From NCBI RefSeq assembly GCF_000275825.1, contig NZ_JH719942.1:2596694-2660693 (forward strand): a DNA stretch of 64,000 bases, in the 5' to 3' direction. A program made the position numbers and the translations under genes. Source of the DNA: Saprospira grandis DSM 2844. GTDB lineage: Bacteria > Bacteroidota > Bacteroidia > Chitinophagales > Saprospiraceae. The notes beneath the pieces were generated by a model that was not told the origin of the DNA, searched no databases, and was given only the letters and a program-made list of their open reading frames with translations. This document shows positions 16,527 through 25,123 of the stretch, piece after piece. Numbering within the stretch: position 1 is the first letter of the stretch; each line of letters opens with the position of its first letter.

Positions 16527-17444
16527 ATGTTAGGAGTCAAGCGTATTTTATTGTGTTGTGGCCTAGGCCTATTATTGAGCTGCTCATCGGAAAAGCCAAA
16601 GATAAATGTAGGTGCCATTGCCGAGGAGACGGATAGCTTATATACGGCCTTGCAAAGCGAGCTGGCTTTTTATCGAGAGAGGGCCGATAGCTTATATCCC
16701 GCCCTTTTAGATAAAGAGGCCGAGCTAGATAAGCAGTATCTAAAGATTAAAAATCTTTTGGCCCAAGCCGATCGGCAAAAAAATAATGAGCGCAAATTGG
16801 CCAGCCAAGTAGAGGCCCTGCAAGAAGAACTCAAAAAACTGAGGGCTTTTGTAGATGAACAAACCCTAGATTTGGCCGAATTGCGCCGGCAGAATGCCCA
16901 ACTAGTAGAGGAACGCAGCGAATACCGCAAACTCTATGAGCAAGAACAAGATCTAAAAGACTCCCTGGCCCAAAAAGCCGCCAACCTAAAAGAAACCACC
17001 GAAGAACTCAATAAACAACTAGATAAAGGCGCTGTCCTCCGGATCTCTAATTTAGAGTTTATTGCCGCCAAATTGAGCAAAGGAGGAGATACAAAGGCCA
17101 CCAACCGCCGAAAACGAGCAGAGTTTTTTCAGGCTTGCTTCAAAATAGTGAAAAATGAGGTGGTGGTTCCTGGCCCCAATAAGTTTTATATGCAAATTAT
17201 AGATCCCAATGGCCACATTATTGTCGAAGAAAAAATGGGCGGCGGCTATTTCTCCGATGCAGAAGGACATAAAGTGCCTTATACTATTGTAAAAAGCTTT
17301 GAGTATTATCCCGATAAAGAGGACCTTTGTATTAGCTGGAGCCCCGCAGTAGGCAGCAAATGGACCTTTGAAAAAGGCGACTATAGCCTGCAACTCTATA
17401 ATAGAGGCCTTAAGGTGGGCTTCCAAAAATTATCGCTCCGCTAA
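16527..17444 (+). CDS. Coiled-coil lipoprotein, function unknown
   Basis: 305 residues from the ATG at 16527. The signal sequence VKRILLCCGLGLLLSC has its lipobox Cys near residue 19. Residues about 35-165 form a long Glu/Lys/Leu-rich coiled coil (ERADSLYPALLDKEAELDKQ, KLASQVEALQEELKKLRA). A C-terminal globular domain (about 175-305) includes RRKRAEFFQACFKIVKNEVV, FYMQIIDPNGHIIVEE and a Tyr/Trp-rich end. The layout resembles periplasmic coiled-coil adaptors. Its stop overlaps the HD gene start by one base (TAATG). Confidence 0.75.
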   Translation: MLGVKRILLCCGLGLLLSCSSEKPKINVGAIAEETDSLYTALQSELAFYRERADSLYPALLDKEAELDKQYLKIKNLLAQADRQKNNERKLASQVEALQEELKKLRAFVDEQTLDLAELRRQNAQLVEERSEYRKLYEQEQDLKDSLAQKAANLKETTEELNKQLDKGAVLRISNLEFIAAKLSKGGDTKATNRRKRAEFFQACFKIVKNEVVVPGPNKFYMQIIDPNGHIIVEEKMGGGYFSDAEGHKVPYTIVKSFEYYPDKEDLCISWSPAVGSKWTFEKGDYSLQLYNRGLKVGFQKLSLR

Positions 17445-18013
17445 TGCAATTGCACGCCCTAATAACTGCCTGCCAGCAAATTTTGAACAAGCAAAGAAGC
17501 AGCCTTTGCTACCATAATTTGGCCCACACAAAAGGCGTAGTAGCCGCTGTAGGAGCCCTAGATATCGCTGCCGAAATCTTAGTTCCAGCCGCCTATATCC
17601 ATGATTTAGGCTATGAACAATCGGCCCAAGGACATGAGGCAATAGCTATAGCTTGGGCCGAAAAACAGCTGCCCAAATGGGAGTTTAAGCAAAAACAAAT
17701 TCAAGAAATTTGTCTAGCCATTGAAGCTACCCAATTGGGCCAACAACCAAAGACAAATTTAGGCGCCTACCTCAAAGATGCCGATATCTCCTATAGCTTG
17801 AGTAGCCATTTTTGGAGCCGTGGAGACTTGCTCCGAACAGAATGGCAACTAGAAAACCAAAGGCAATATAGCCATACAGCCTGGCTGCAACTGCAATATC
17901 ATTTTCTAGAACAACTGTTGTTTTTTAGCCCCTGGGGGCAGCTTTATTTAGAACCACTGCGGCGCTATTATCTTCAGCAAATTGCTGAACGGCTGCAAAA
18001 AATGAACATATGA
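17444..18013 (+). CDS. HD-domain hydrolase
   Basis: 189 residues, cytoplasmic. HD-superfamily metal ligands are visible: YHNLAHTKGV (His at 24 and 27 region), AAYIHDLGYE with the HD pair near 53-54, GHE near 63, and a later Asp in LKDADISYS near 113. Such proteins are metal-dependent phosphohydrolases acting on nucleotides or signalling phosphates. The substrate cannot be told. The start overlaps the lipoprotein stop and the stop overlaps the next start, indicating translational coupling. Confidence 0.85.
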   Translation: MQLHALITACQQILNKQRSSLCYHNLAHTKGVVAAVGALDIAAEILVPAAYIHDLGYEQSAQGHEAIAIAWAEKQLPKWEFKQKQIQEICLAIEATQLGQQPKTNLGAYLKDADISYSLSSHFWSRGDLLRTEWQLENQRQYSHTAWLQLQYHFLEQLLFFSPWGQLYLEPLRRYYLQQIAERLQKMNI

Positions 18014-19680
18014 ATTATCCCCAATCTATTTTTTTATTGCTCTGGGCCTGCCTCTGTGCCAATAGCCTGATGGCCCAAACAAAGGAGGATAAGGAGGAAG
18101 AACCCCCCAAACGCTATTATATAATCGATATGACGGTGGCCTCTATGAAAAAAGCTGCCGAATCCTCTAAAAGCGGCTACCGAAAAAGCCCCTGGAAAAC
18201 AATAGAGCATAACTGCGAAATCGAATTGCCCTTTGAGCTAGATAATGCCTTTTTGGGCGTGCCCAAACAATCACAAGCTAGTCTGCTCAATCTGGTCAAA
18301 GGAGGGGTCAAAATCTCTAATCAGGTGATCCAACCCATCGAAAGACAACTGATGACCTCAGACTATTTTCGCCCCGGAATTAGTAAGGAGCTCTTTGAAT
18401 GCCTAACGGGCTGCACCCTGGCCGAAAAAGATTTTCAACAAAGCCATTTTCTCTATATCGAGGACCTGAGCCGAGATATCGCCTACGCCCGTAGCGAACT
18501 CTATGGCGAAAGCTCTTTCGACTCCCCCTTGCCTTACCCTACGCCCTGGGGCAATTATAAATGCCGCATGATTAGAACCAAGGCCGACCTCGATAGCGTG
18601 ATGAACCACCCCGAAGAAATTGGCCTGACCTATAGCTTGCGTGGTGGACACGTCTTTAGCGACCTCTTTGCCCTGCGCCCCGATGAAGAAAGCGGAGAAA
18701 CTAATCTGGAAATCTTGGGCCGTCAAGAGTTTGGCCAGCTGGTCCTCAATAGTGTCAACCAACTCAAAGGCATTTTACCCATCCGCCAAAAAACAGGGGA
18801 GTACCTCAGTGTACCCATTTTTTCTATTAGCTTCGGCAATTATTTTGAAGATGGTATCGTGGGCAAGGTCTCCAGATTCAATAGCGCTCAAGAAGAGGTT
18901 TTTGGCAAACAAAATAGCCTGGGTAAAGGCTTTACCGAACTGGGCCAATGGGTCTGCCGCCGCCTACTCGATAAAAAGGTGGGCCGCCGCATCTTAGTCG
19001 ATGTAGCCGATATGAGCCTAGAGGGCCGCCTCTGGTTCTATGGCTACCTCAAAGAAGAACGCTTCCGAAAAGATACCATCCCCGCCCTAGCCCTCAATGT
19101 AGGCATCAGCGGCCTTTCCTATAAAGATAATGCCTATAGCGGAAGCGACGAACCCGTCAAAAATCAACAGTCGTTTTTCAATAATCGCCAAGCCAATTTG
19201 TGCCGCCAAGATATTAAGGCGATCGTCAAATCAAAGGGCTTAGTCGGTATCTCGCTAGATAGAGACCGCCTGATGGGCAAGGCCTTCCAAACCCGATACA
19301 ATTCTACTATGCCCGGCTCGGCCAACCGAAGAGCCGTAGCCGTAGAGGCCATTGTGGCCAATATTTGCCGCTTCATTTATGTGGCCCAATCCATTGATGC
19401 CTGGGAAATGCTCAGCATCTCTTCCTCTTTCGATATGTACGCCCGCCCCCTAGAGGTCTATGATAGCTCCGATGATATGGAGCAACTCTATCGCGACCTA
19501 ATCAACTTTTTTGAACATCCCCATGATATCGAAGGCCTCTATACCGCTGAAGATATCCAAACGTTTATGTATAGTTTTTCTGCCGAGGAGTTGGTAGATC
19601 GCATTATGTATAAAAATGCCCTGAATTTTATGTACAAAAATTTGCCTGAAGTAGATCTAGAGGAAAAAAAAAGTAATTAA
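18010..19680 (+). CDS. Exported protein remotely like M19 membrane dipeptidase, metal ligands missing
   Basis: 556 residues with a signal peptide (ending NSLMAQ). Several blocks follow the order of M19/renal dipeptidases: IIDMTV near 39, LTYSLRGGHVFSDLF near 205, ELGQWVCRRLL then RRILVDVADMS near 330, PALALNVGISG, NLCRQDIKAIVKSKGLVGISLD and a C-terminal LVDRIMYKNALNFMYKNL. The residues that hold zinc in M19 are not where expected: no HxD at the start, Arg instead of Glu before GGH, Asp instead of His in the VDVA(D)MS block, and no SHS. It may be a pseudoenzyme. The family link is my inference. Confidence 0.55.
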   Translation: MNYPQSIFLLLWACLCANSLMAQTKEDKEEEPPKRYYIIDMTVASMKKAAESSKSGYRKSPWKTIEHNCEIELPFELDNAFLGVPKQSQASLLNLVKGGVKISNQVIQPIERQLMTSDYFRPGISKELFECLTGCTLAEKDFQQSHFLYIEDLSRDIAYARSELYGESSFDSPLPYPTPWGNYKCRMIRTKADLDSVMNHPEEIGLTYSLRGGHVFSDLFALRPDEESGETNLEILGRQEFGQLVLNSVNQLKGILPIRQKTGEYLSVPIFSISFGNYFEDGIVGKVSRFNSAQEEVFGKQNSLGKGFTELGQWVCRRLLDKKVGRRILVDVADMSLEGRLWFYGYLKEERFRKDTIPALALNVGISGLSYKDNAYSGSDEPVKNQQSFFNNRQANLCRQDIKAIVKSKGLVGISLDRDRLMGKAFQTRYNSTMPGSANRRAVAVEAIVANICRFIYVAQSIDAWEMLSISSSFDMYARPLEVYDSSDDMEQLYRDLINFFEHPHDIEGLYTAEDIQTFMYSFSAEELVDRIMYKNALNFMYKNLPEVDLEEKKSN

Positions 19681-19684
19681 GGGA

Positions 19685-19830
19685 TTTTGGGGCCCGCGGC
19701 CGGCTAGGCTTTGCCTAGGTCGGCCGCCGCTATGCTGCGGGGCTCGCAGGTCTGCTCGGCCCTTCGTTTTTTTCGCTGCGCTCAAAAAACTCGGTCTGGC
19801 CTTCGGCCACCCACTCCGCAGCGCTGGGCC
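19685..19830 (+). repeat. HCE copy 6 (class C)
   Basis: Starts 4 nt after the stop of the preceding gene, in sense orientation. Long head hairpin (GCCTAGG arm), GTTTTTT/AAAAAAC hairpin and TGGCC-TTC-GGCCA. Closing stem GGGCCC/GGGCCC. Confidence 0.88.
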
Positions 19831-19943
19831 CGCCCGCCGCAAAACTTCTCGGCTTCGCAAAAAAAAAAGAACAGATAAACTTTTGAAAATCAATATAAAA
19901 GATAAACCTAGCTCCAGAAATGTCATTTTTTAGCTGGAAAAAG

Positions 19944-19975
19944 TTTGGCAAAACCAAAAAGCTGTTTTATATTTG
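19944..19975 (+). promoter_or_regulatory. Promoter of tRNA-Ala
   Basis: TTTG (19944-19947), a 20-nt spacer and TATATTTG (19968-19975): a perfect match to the Bacteroidota sigma-A consensus, 35 nt upstream of the tRNA. Confidence 0.85.
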
Positions 19976-20009
19976 CAACGCACTCAAAGGAATGCAATGT
20001 TAAGTTGAA

Positions 20010-20084
<75 letters not shown>

Positions 20085-20085
20085 C

Positions 20086-20120
20086 AAAGAGACCAACAGT
20101 TTTGTTGGTCTCTTTTTTTT
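20086..20120 (+). terminator. Rho-independent terminator of tRNA-Ala
   Basis: AAAGAGACCAACA/TGTTGGTCTCTTT stem with a 4-nt loop, followed by a T run, directly after the tRNA. Confidence 0.93.
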
Positions 20121-20193
20121 TTGCTTTTTATCTAAAATTGGGCGCTTTATAGCAGAAAATCAGTAACTTAGTTAAGTGACTAAGACTAAAGTT

Positions 20194-20367
20194 ATGGATA
20201 AAAAGCGGACAAAAAAAAACCTCTATCTACTTTCTAGCTGGATTCTTCGGGCCCTTAGGAAAGAGAAGAAAACTCGGCCAATTAGCCAGCGCCTAGAGTT
20301 TAATTGCCGGCCCAGCCTGATTAAAGCCTTGGCCCATAAGCAAAAAATGAAAAAAAAGAGCCTCTAA
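20194..20367 (+). CDS. Small basic protein, function unknown
   Basis: 57 residues from the ATG at 20194 (an in-frame GTG at 20176 is possible). It is very rich in Lys/Arg (MDKKRTKKNLYLLSSWILRALRKEKK...) with no signal peptide and no known motif. Support for a real gene is its position between the tRNA terminator and its own terminator, whose stem begins at the stop codon. It might act on nucleic acid given its charge, but that is only a guess. Confidence 0.5.
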   Translation: MDKKRTKKNLYLLSSWILRALRKEKKTRPISQRLEFNCRPSLIKALAHKQKMKKKSL

Positions 20368-20390
20368 AAGCCCGCTATAGCGGGCTTTTT
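20366..20390 (+). terminator. Rho-independent terminator after the small basic protein gene
   Basis: AAAAGCCCGC/GCGGGCTTTT stem with a TATA loop, then T. The stem overlaps the stop codon. Confidence 0.9.
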
Positions 20391-20425
20391 CCGTTAGAGC
20401 CAAAGACAAAAGCCAAGGGCGGGCC

Positions 20426-20587
20426 GGCCTAGCGATGCGGCGGGCTGGCCCAAAGGGCCAGACCAAGGCGCCGAAGGCGACGAAGGGCCGAGCAGACCTG
20501 CGAGCCCCAAAGCGACAACAAGGTCTTTAGACCGCAGTTCGACGACCAAAGGGAGTAACCGCCTGCCGTAGGCAGGAGGCCCCAAAA
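20426..20587 (-). repeat. HCE copy 7 (class A, with about 45-nt insertion)
   Basis: On the minus strand, the segment between the head hairpin and GGGGCTCGCAGG is expanded by about 45 nt holding a GGTC-TAAA-GACC hairpin. CGCC-TTC-GGCG and GGCCC-TTT-GGGCC hairpins follow. Shares the insertion with copies 12 and 15. Confidence 0.87.
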
Positions 20588-20656
20588 AAATAATAGTCAC
20601 TTAATAGAAAACTTGTACCTTAGCAATTCTAAGTAAAATCAAACCTTTTGACCAGT

Positions 20657-23092
20657 ATGCGAGAGCAGATTAGCTTGTTTATCCTGATTTGTTGTAGCCT
20701 GTTTGCCCTAAATCTGCAGGCCCAAATTCCTCCTATTGTGCCTCCTGTTATTGACCCCGGCCAAGTAGATCCTGGCGGCAATGGCGGAATCATTGAGGCG
20801 CCAAAAGTAGACCCCAAGGCTAGCGAAATAAATGCCGAGGAAAAAAAAGTAAAAGACCAAATAGAAGAAGAGCGAAAAGAACAACGCAAGGAAGAAGAAG
20901 AAAAAGATATTTTGGCCCGCAAACGCCAAGAAGAACTGCCCGAACCCAAAATTTGGGGGCAGCAGTTTTTTAGAGATCAAAGTATTAAACTCTTTGACCG
21001 CTCCAAAAACCAGAGAGCCATTGAAAGCTATCGTATTGCCTCTGGCGACGAAATTGAAGTGACCGTTTGGGGCGCCGTAGATTTTAGCAAAAGTGTAAGC
21101 GTAAATGACAATGGTTATATAGACCTCTCTATTCCAGACCTCTTGGTTCCTCGGCTCTATATTAAGGGCATGAAATTTAGTGATGTGCGGGATGCGATTT
21201 ATCAGCGGCTTTCTCGGCACATGAATATGAAAGGTTCTAATTATGATGTGCAGCTAAATTACTCTAGGAGTATTACGGTCAATATTACGGGAGAGGTATT
21301 TAGCCCAGGAAGCTATACTATTCCCGCTACCAACACCGCCTTTAATGCCCTAGTAGCTTCTGGCGGCCCCTCTCAGATTGGTAGTGTGCGCCGGATCAAA
21401 GTAATTAGTAGTGATCATCCGACTAGGCAGCTGGATGTCTATAAGTTTGCAAAGAACCCCAATGTTTCTGAGGAGTTTTTCTTAGATAATAACGACTATA
21501 TTTTTGTGCCTTTGGCCGAAAAAGTAGTGGAGGTTCGAGGATCTGTTAAGCGCCCTTTTTACTACGAACTGCTAGAGGGAGAGCAACTGTTAGAAGCCCT
21601 AGCCTTTGCGGGAGGCGTAAAAGCAGATGCCTATTTGCGGAATATTCAGATTAAGCGTTATGCCAATGACGAAGAGCGAATTATTGATGTGAATTTGGCC
21701 CAAATTATAGCCAATGAAGAGAACTTCCCTTTGATGACAGGGGACATTATTGATCTTTCGCCCATTTCTGAGGCCTACTCTAATTATGTGACGGTAGAAG
21801 GGGCCGTAAAGCTGCCTGGAGAATATGAACTAGGCGCGGGGACTCGTATCCTGGAAGTCTTGCAGAAGTCGGGCATTATGCTTTCTGCCGTTAAAGAAAA
21901 AATTTATGTGCGTCGCTTACGCCCCGATTTCTCTATTGAATACATTGATGTGAGCATTGATAGCATTTTGGCCGGCCAAGAAACCGCCAATATCGCTTTG
22001 CGGGCCCTCGATAAAATTGAGGTGAAATTCAAATCGGAATTTGTAGATGAATACAGGGTGCAAATTTATGGGGCCGTGCGCAAATCAGGCGCCTACGCCC
22101 ATAGTGATAGCCTCACTTTAGCCGATCTGCTTTATCTGGCCAATGGCATCGAAAAAGAAGCAGCTAACTCTATTCTAGAAATCTCTAGATTGGTTCCTCA
22201 AGCTGACGGAAGCTCTAAGGTAGAGCTGATGAGCTATGATATCAATGAAGATTTAGAGGTGCTTGGGGCCGAAGGCCTGACCCTAGAACCCCGAGACCAA
22301 ATATTTGTGCGCCTAGCCAAAAATTATAAGCTTCCCCAAAATGTAAGCATCCAAGGGGAAATTGCCTACCCCGGCGCCTATACCTTGCAAGATAATGGCG
22401 AACGCATTGCCGACCTCTTGGCTAGGGCAGGGGGAACCACCACTCTGGCTTTTCTAGAAGGCGCTCGCCTGATCCGCCAAGGCGAAGGCTTTGTGGTCCT
22501 CGACCTCAAAGATGTGGTGACTAACCCAGATTCTCGATTTAACTATATTTTGCGCCCAGGCGACCAACTCTCTATTCCTGTGGTTAAAGATTTGGTGGCC
22601 ATCGCTGGCCGGATTAACCACCCCGAGGTGAAAAACAAATCGGAAATTGCCGAAATCGAACTGAAATTGAAGTTGCTGAAAACCGAGAATAAGATCGAAA
22701 GAGAAGAAATTCAGGCCGAAGAAGCCATTAGCCGAAAAATTAAGCCCGACCGCATCAATGTGCCTTTTCATAAAGGCAAACGAGCCAATTATTACCTCAA
22801 AGAATATGCTGGGGGAATTGACCGAGCCAATGGTGGCCGCAAACGCCTAGTCTATGTTCGCTACCCCTCTGGTGCCGTAAAGAAAACACGGAACTATTTT
22901 TTCTTTAAATGCTACCCCAAAGTGACTAAAGGCGCTATGGTTTATGTAGACACCAAAACAAAAACCGATAAACAAAATATTCCCAAGAAGAAACGACAGC
23001 CCATCGAATGGAACCGCATCATCCAAAATGGGGTAGCCATTACTTCTTCTACCTTGACCCTCTTGCTCGCTATTCGAGCCCTAAACAACTAA
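20657..23092 (+). CDS. SLBB-domain polysaccharide export protein (Wza-like)
   Basis: 811 residues from the ATG at 20657 with a signal peptide ending FALNLQAQ. A charged coiled-coil stretch (about 60-95) precedes the export domain YRIASGDEIEVTVWGAVDFS (about 122-141). Several SLBB-type repeats follow, each opening with a VxGxVxxPGxY motif (VNITGEVFSPGSYTIP, VTVEGAVKLPGEYELG, VSIQGEIAYPGAYTLQ). The C-terminus ends in a hydrophobic segment (VAITSSTLTLLLAIRAL) that could span the membrane as in Wza. It should form an outer-membrane exit channel for capsule or exopolysaccharide. The next gene is its Wzz-like partner. Confidence 0.9.
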   Translation: MREQISLFILICCSLFALNLQAQIPPIVPPVIDPGQVDPGGNGGIIEAPKVDPKASEINAEEKKVKDQIEEERKEQRKEEEEKDILARKRQEELPEPKIWGQQFFRDQSIKLFDRSKNQRAIESYRIASGDEIEVTVWGAVDFSKSVSVNDNGYIDLSIPDLLVPRLYIKGMKFSDVRDAIYQRLSRHMNMKGSNYDVQLNYSRSITVNITGEVFSPGSYTIPATNTAFNALVASGGPSQIGSVRRIKVISSDHPTRQLDVYKFAKNPNVSEEFFLDNNDYIFVPLAEKVVEVRGSVKRPFYYELLEGEQLLEALAFAGGVKADAYLRNIQIKRYANDEERIIDVNLAQIIANEENFPLMTGDIIDLSPISEAYSNYVTVEGAVKLPGEYELGAGTRILEVLQKSGIMLSAVKEKIYVRRLRPDFSIEYIDVSIDSILAGQETANIALRALDKIEVKFKSEFVDEYRVQIYGAVRKSGAYAHSDSLTLADLLYLANGIEKEAANSILEISRLVPQADGSSKVELMSYDINEDLEVLGAEGLTLEPRDQIFVRLAKNYKLPQNVSIQGEIAYPGAYTLQDNGERIADLLARAGGTTTLAFLEGARLIRQGEGFVVLDLKDVVTNPDSRFNYILRPGDQLSIPVVKDLVAIAGRINHPEVKNKSEIAEIELKLKLLKTENKIEREEIQAEEAISRKIKPDRINVPFHKGKRANYYLKEYAGGIDRANGGRKRLVYVRYPSGAVKKTRNYFFFKCYPKVTKGAMVYVDTKTKTDKQNIPKKKRQPIEWNRIIQNGVAITSSTLTLLLAIRALNN

Positions 23093-23098
23093 GTGACT

Positions 23099-24217
23099 AT
23101 GGATTTTTCTCAGTTGCTGACGGCTGAAAATATACAGAAACAACTCAAGCGCTATGCACTGCTTTGGCTAAAATGGTCTTGGCTGGTGCTGATTCTTATG
23201 GCCGCCTTGGGCTATTATCTCTATCAGTCTAAAGCAAAACTCCCTACCCGATATGTCGCCCGCCTCTCTTTTAGCATGAATGAAGGAGGCGGAGCCGACC
23301 AAGGCTATCTGCAGCAGGTGCTAGGCGGAGGCCTCTTTGGAGGCCTAGGCGGAAGCGCTGAATTGGCCTCCGGAAATATGGGGCGCTTGCAAGAGTTGCT
23401 CAGCACCCGCCGCCTTTTGCAAATGGCCCTCTTTGAAGAGGTTGAAATGATGTATCCTGAAGGCCCTAAGAAGGACTTTATGATCCATCATTACCTAGAG
23501 CTACAAGCTATGCGGAAACAATGGGCAGAAGAGGAGCGAGCGCTGGCAAATGTTTATTTTAAACATAAAAAATTTGAGACCTTTAGTCGCCAAGAAAATG
23601 TAGTCTTACAAGCGGCTGTGGGCCGCATCCAACAACAACTAACCCAAGAACTTAGCCCCTCCGAAATTCTGAATATTCGCTTTGTGAGCAATTCAGAGGT
23701 CCTCTCTCATGATTTTATTAACCTGCTCTATAATAAACTTAATACCTATTATAGTAACCAATCGGTAGAAAAACAACGCCGAATCTTTGAGGCCGCCCGA
23801 AATCGTAGAGATTCGCTAGAACAGGAAATGGACCAGGCGGAAGGCGATTATATTAAATACCTCAACCAACATAATGCTACCGCTCAAGGCCGCTATGCCG
23901 AAAGTATCCGCACGCAGTATTTGGCCCGAAAACTCTCCGGCGAAATGGAGGGCTATTTTCTCGCCATCAAAAATGTAGAAACCGCCAAGTTGGCCCTAGA
24001 ACAACAAACCCCTTTGCTGCAGGTCATCGACCGACCGCTTTACCCACTCTATGCCGAACGCCCCAACCCCCGCCTGTTCCTATTTATTGGCCTCTTTTTA
24101 GGCTTTTTCTTAGGGACGTCCGCCATTCTAGGTATACAAGGAGCCAAAGATCTAATGAAGTTTCTAAAGGCCCAGCAAGCCACCAAAAAAGAACCGCAAA
24201 CCGAAGATGATGCCTAA
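23099..24217 (+). CDS. Wzz/chain-length-determinant-like inner-membrane protein without kinase domain
   Basis: About 372 residues. I prefer the ATG at 23099 over the GTG at 23093. It has an N-terminal membrane span (WSWLVLILMAALGYYLY, about 28-44), a periplasmic part with a Gly-rich loop (LGGGLFGGLGG) and coiled coils (about 140-290), then a second span PRLFLFIGLFLGFFLGTSAILG near 325-346. This is the Wzz/PCP topology. There is no Walker A motif, so it is not a full BY-kinase. With the SLBB gene it likely forms the trans-envelope part of a polysaccharide exporter. The last 11 nt overlap the hydrolase gene. Confidence 0.82.
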   Translation: MDFSQLLTAENIQKQLKRYALLWLKWSWLVLILMAALGYYLYQSKAKLPTRYVARLSFSMNEGGGADQGYLQQVLGGGLFGGLGGSAELASGNMGRLQELLSTRRLLQMALFEEVEMMYPEGPKKDFMIHHYLELQAMRKQWAEEERALANVYFKHKKFETFSRQENVVLQAAVGRIQQQLTQELSPSEILNIRFVSNSEVLSHDFINLLYNKLNTYYSNQSVEKQRRIFEAARNRRDSLEQEMDQAEGDYIKYLNQHNATAQGRYAESIRTQYLARKLSGEMEGYFLAIKNVETAKLALEQQTPLLQVIDRPLYPLYAERPNPRLFLFIGLFLGFFLGTSAILGIQGAKDLMKFLKAQQATKKEPQTEDDA

Positions 24218-24971
24218 GCTTTTTTATCAAGAGACTGGCCAAGAAAATGGCCCCATCTTGCTTTATTTACACGGCTTTTGTGAAGACCACCGCATTTTTA
24301 CCCCCTTCCAAGAACAGCTGGGCCAAAAGTATCGGCAGCTGCTGCCCGACCTCCCCGGCTTTGGCCAATCAACAGGAGCAGCAGAGGATCTCGGCCAATT
24401 GGCCGAGATCCTCTGGCAATGGCTAGATGATTTGAAGGTAGAAAAAATTAGCCTTTTGGGCCATTCTATGGGCGGCTATCTGGCCCTGGCGATGCTCGAA
24501 AAACGCCCTCAAGCTATTGAAAGACTCTGCCTGCTGCATAGCCACCCCTTTGCCGACCCCCCAGCCAAACAAGCCAAACGAAAAAAATCAGCCGCCTTTA
24601 TTGAGAAATATGGGGTAGCCACTTACCTCCAACAACTGATTCCCCAACTTTTTCCCGCAGAAGTCCGTAAAACAAAATTGGTCCAAACCTTTTTGAAAGA
24701 ACAAAGCGGACATAGCGCCCAAGGCGTGCTGGCCGCCCTCAAAGCGATGTGGTCTCGACCCGATCGCTCTGCCATTTTGGCCCAATATGAAGGCCCCGTA
24801 CTGGCCGTGATTGGCGAACTAGACGAGGTGGTTCCCCCCGCCTTTTCTGCCGCCCAAGCCCAAGAACAACTCTCCCCAAATTGGCAGTGCAAAACAATTC
24901 CGAATATTGGCCATATGGGCTTTTTAGAAGCAGCCAACCAACTGAACGAAATTTTTAACCATTTTTTTTAG
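24207..24971 (+). CDS. Alpha/beta-hydrolase
   Basis: 254 residues, no signal peptide. Oxyanion region LYLHGFCEDHRIF, nucleophile elbow LLGHSMGGYLAL (Ser near 92), acid in VIGELDEVVPP (Asp near 208) and final His in IPNIGHMGFLE (near 236) give a complete triad. It is similar to the MhpC/BioH-like group. The substrate is unknown. Translationally coupled to the Wzz-like gene by an 11-nt overlap. Confidence 0.9.
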   Translation: MMPKLFYQETGQENGPILLYLHGFCEDHRIFTPFQEQLGQKYRQLLPDLPGFGQSTGAAEDLGQLAEILWQWLDDLKVEKISLLGHSMGGYLALAMLEKRPQAIERLCLLHSHPFADPPAKQAKRKKSAAFIEKYGVATYLQQLIPQLFPAEVRKTKLVQTFLKEQSGHSAQGVLAALKAMWSRPDRSAILAQYEGPVLAVIGELDEVVPPAFSAAQAQEQLSPNWQCKTIPNIGHMGFLEAANQLNEIFNHFF

Positions 24972-25013
24972 CTCCACACACCTCTTTTTTGCTTCCCAAC
25001 ATCTATTAAGGTG

Positions 25014-25045
25014 TTTGCAGCAATTTTAATTATGTTTTCATTTTG
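25014..25045 (+). promoter_or_regulatory. Candidate promoter of the short leader RNA
   Basis: TTTG (25014-25017), 20-nt spacer, TCATTTTG (25038-25045). One mismatch to TAnnTTTG. Confidence 0.5.
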
Positions 25046-25049
25046 ACAG

Positions 25050-25119
25050 AATGAATCATCTGACTACTCAGATGTGTTGTGTGTGAGCCCTAGGTTTTTG
25101 GTCCTAGGGCCTTTTTTTT
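25050..25119 (+). ncRNA. Short leader or small RNA with two hairpins ending in a terminator
   Basis: Downstream of the candidate promoter, a perfect hairpin CATCTGA-CTAC-TCAGATG (25057-25074) is followed by a terminator hairpin (25087-25110) and T8. The terminator ends 4 nt before the next start codon. The leader also encodes a possible 11-residue peptide (MNHLTTQMCCV, 25051-25086) whose stop lies at the base of the terminator. This could be an attenuator or a free small RNA. Confidence 0.45.
25087..25119 (+). terminator. Rho-independent terminator just upstream of a membrane protein gene
   Basis: GCCCTAGG/CCTAGGGC stem with an 8-nt loop, then T8. Confidence 0.88.
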
Positions 25120-25123
25120 GCCT

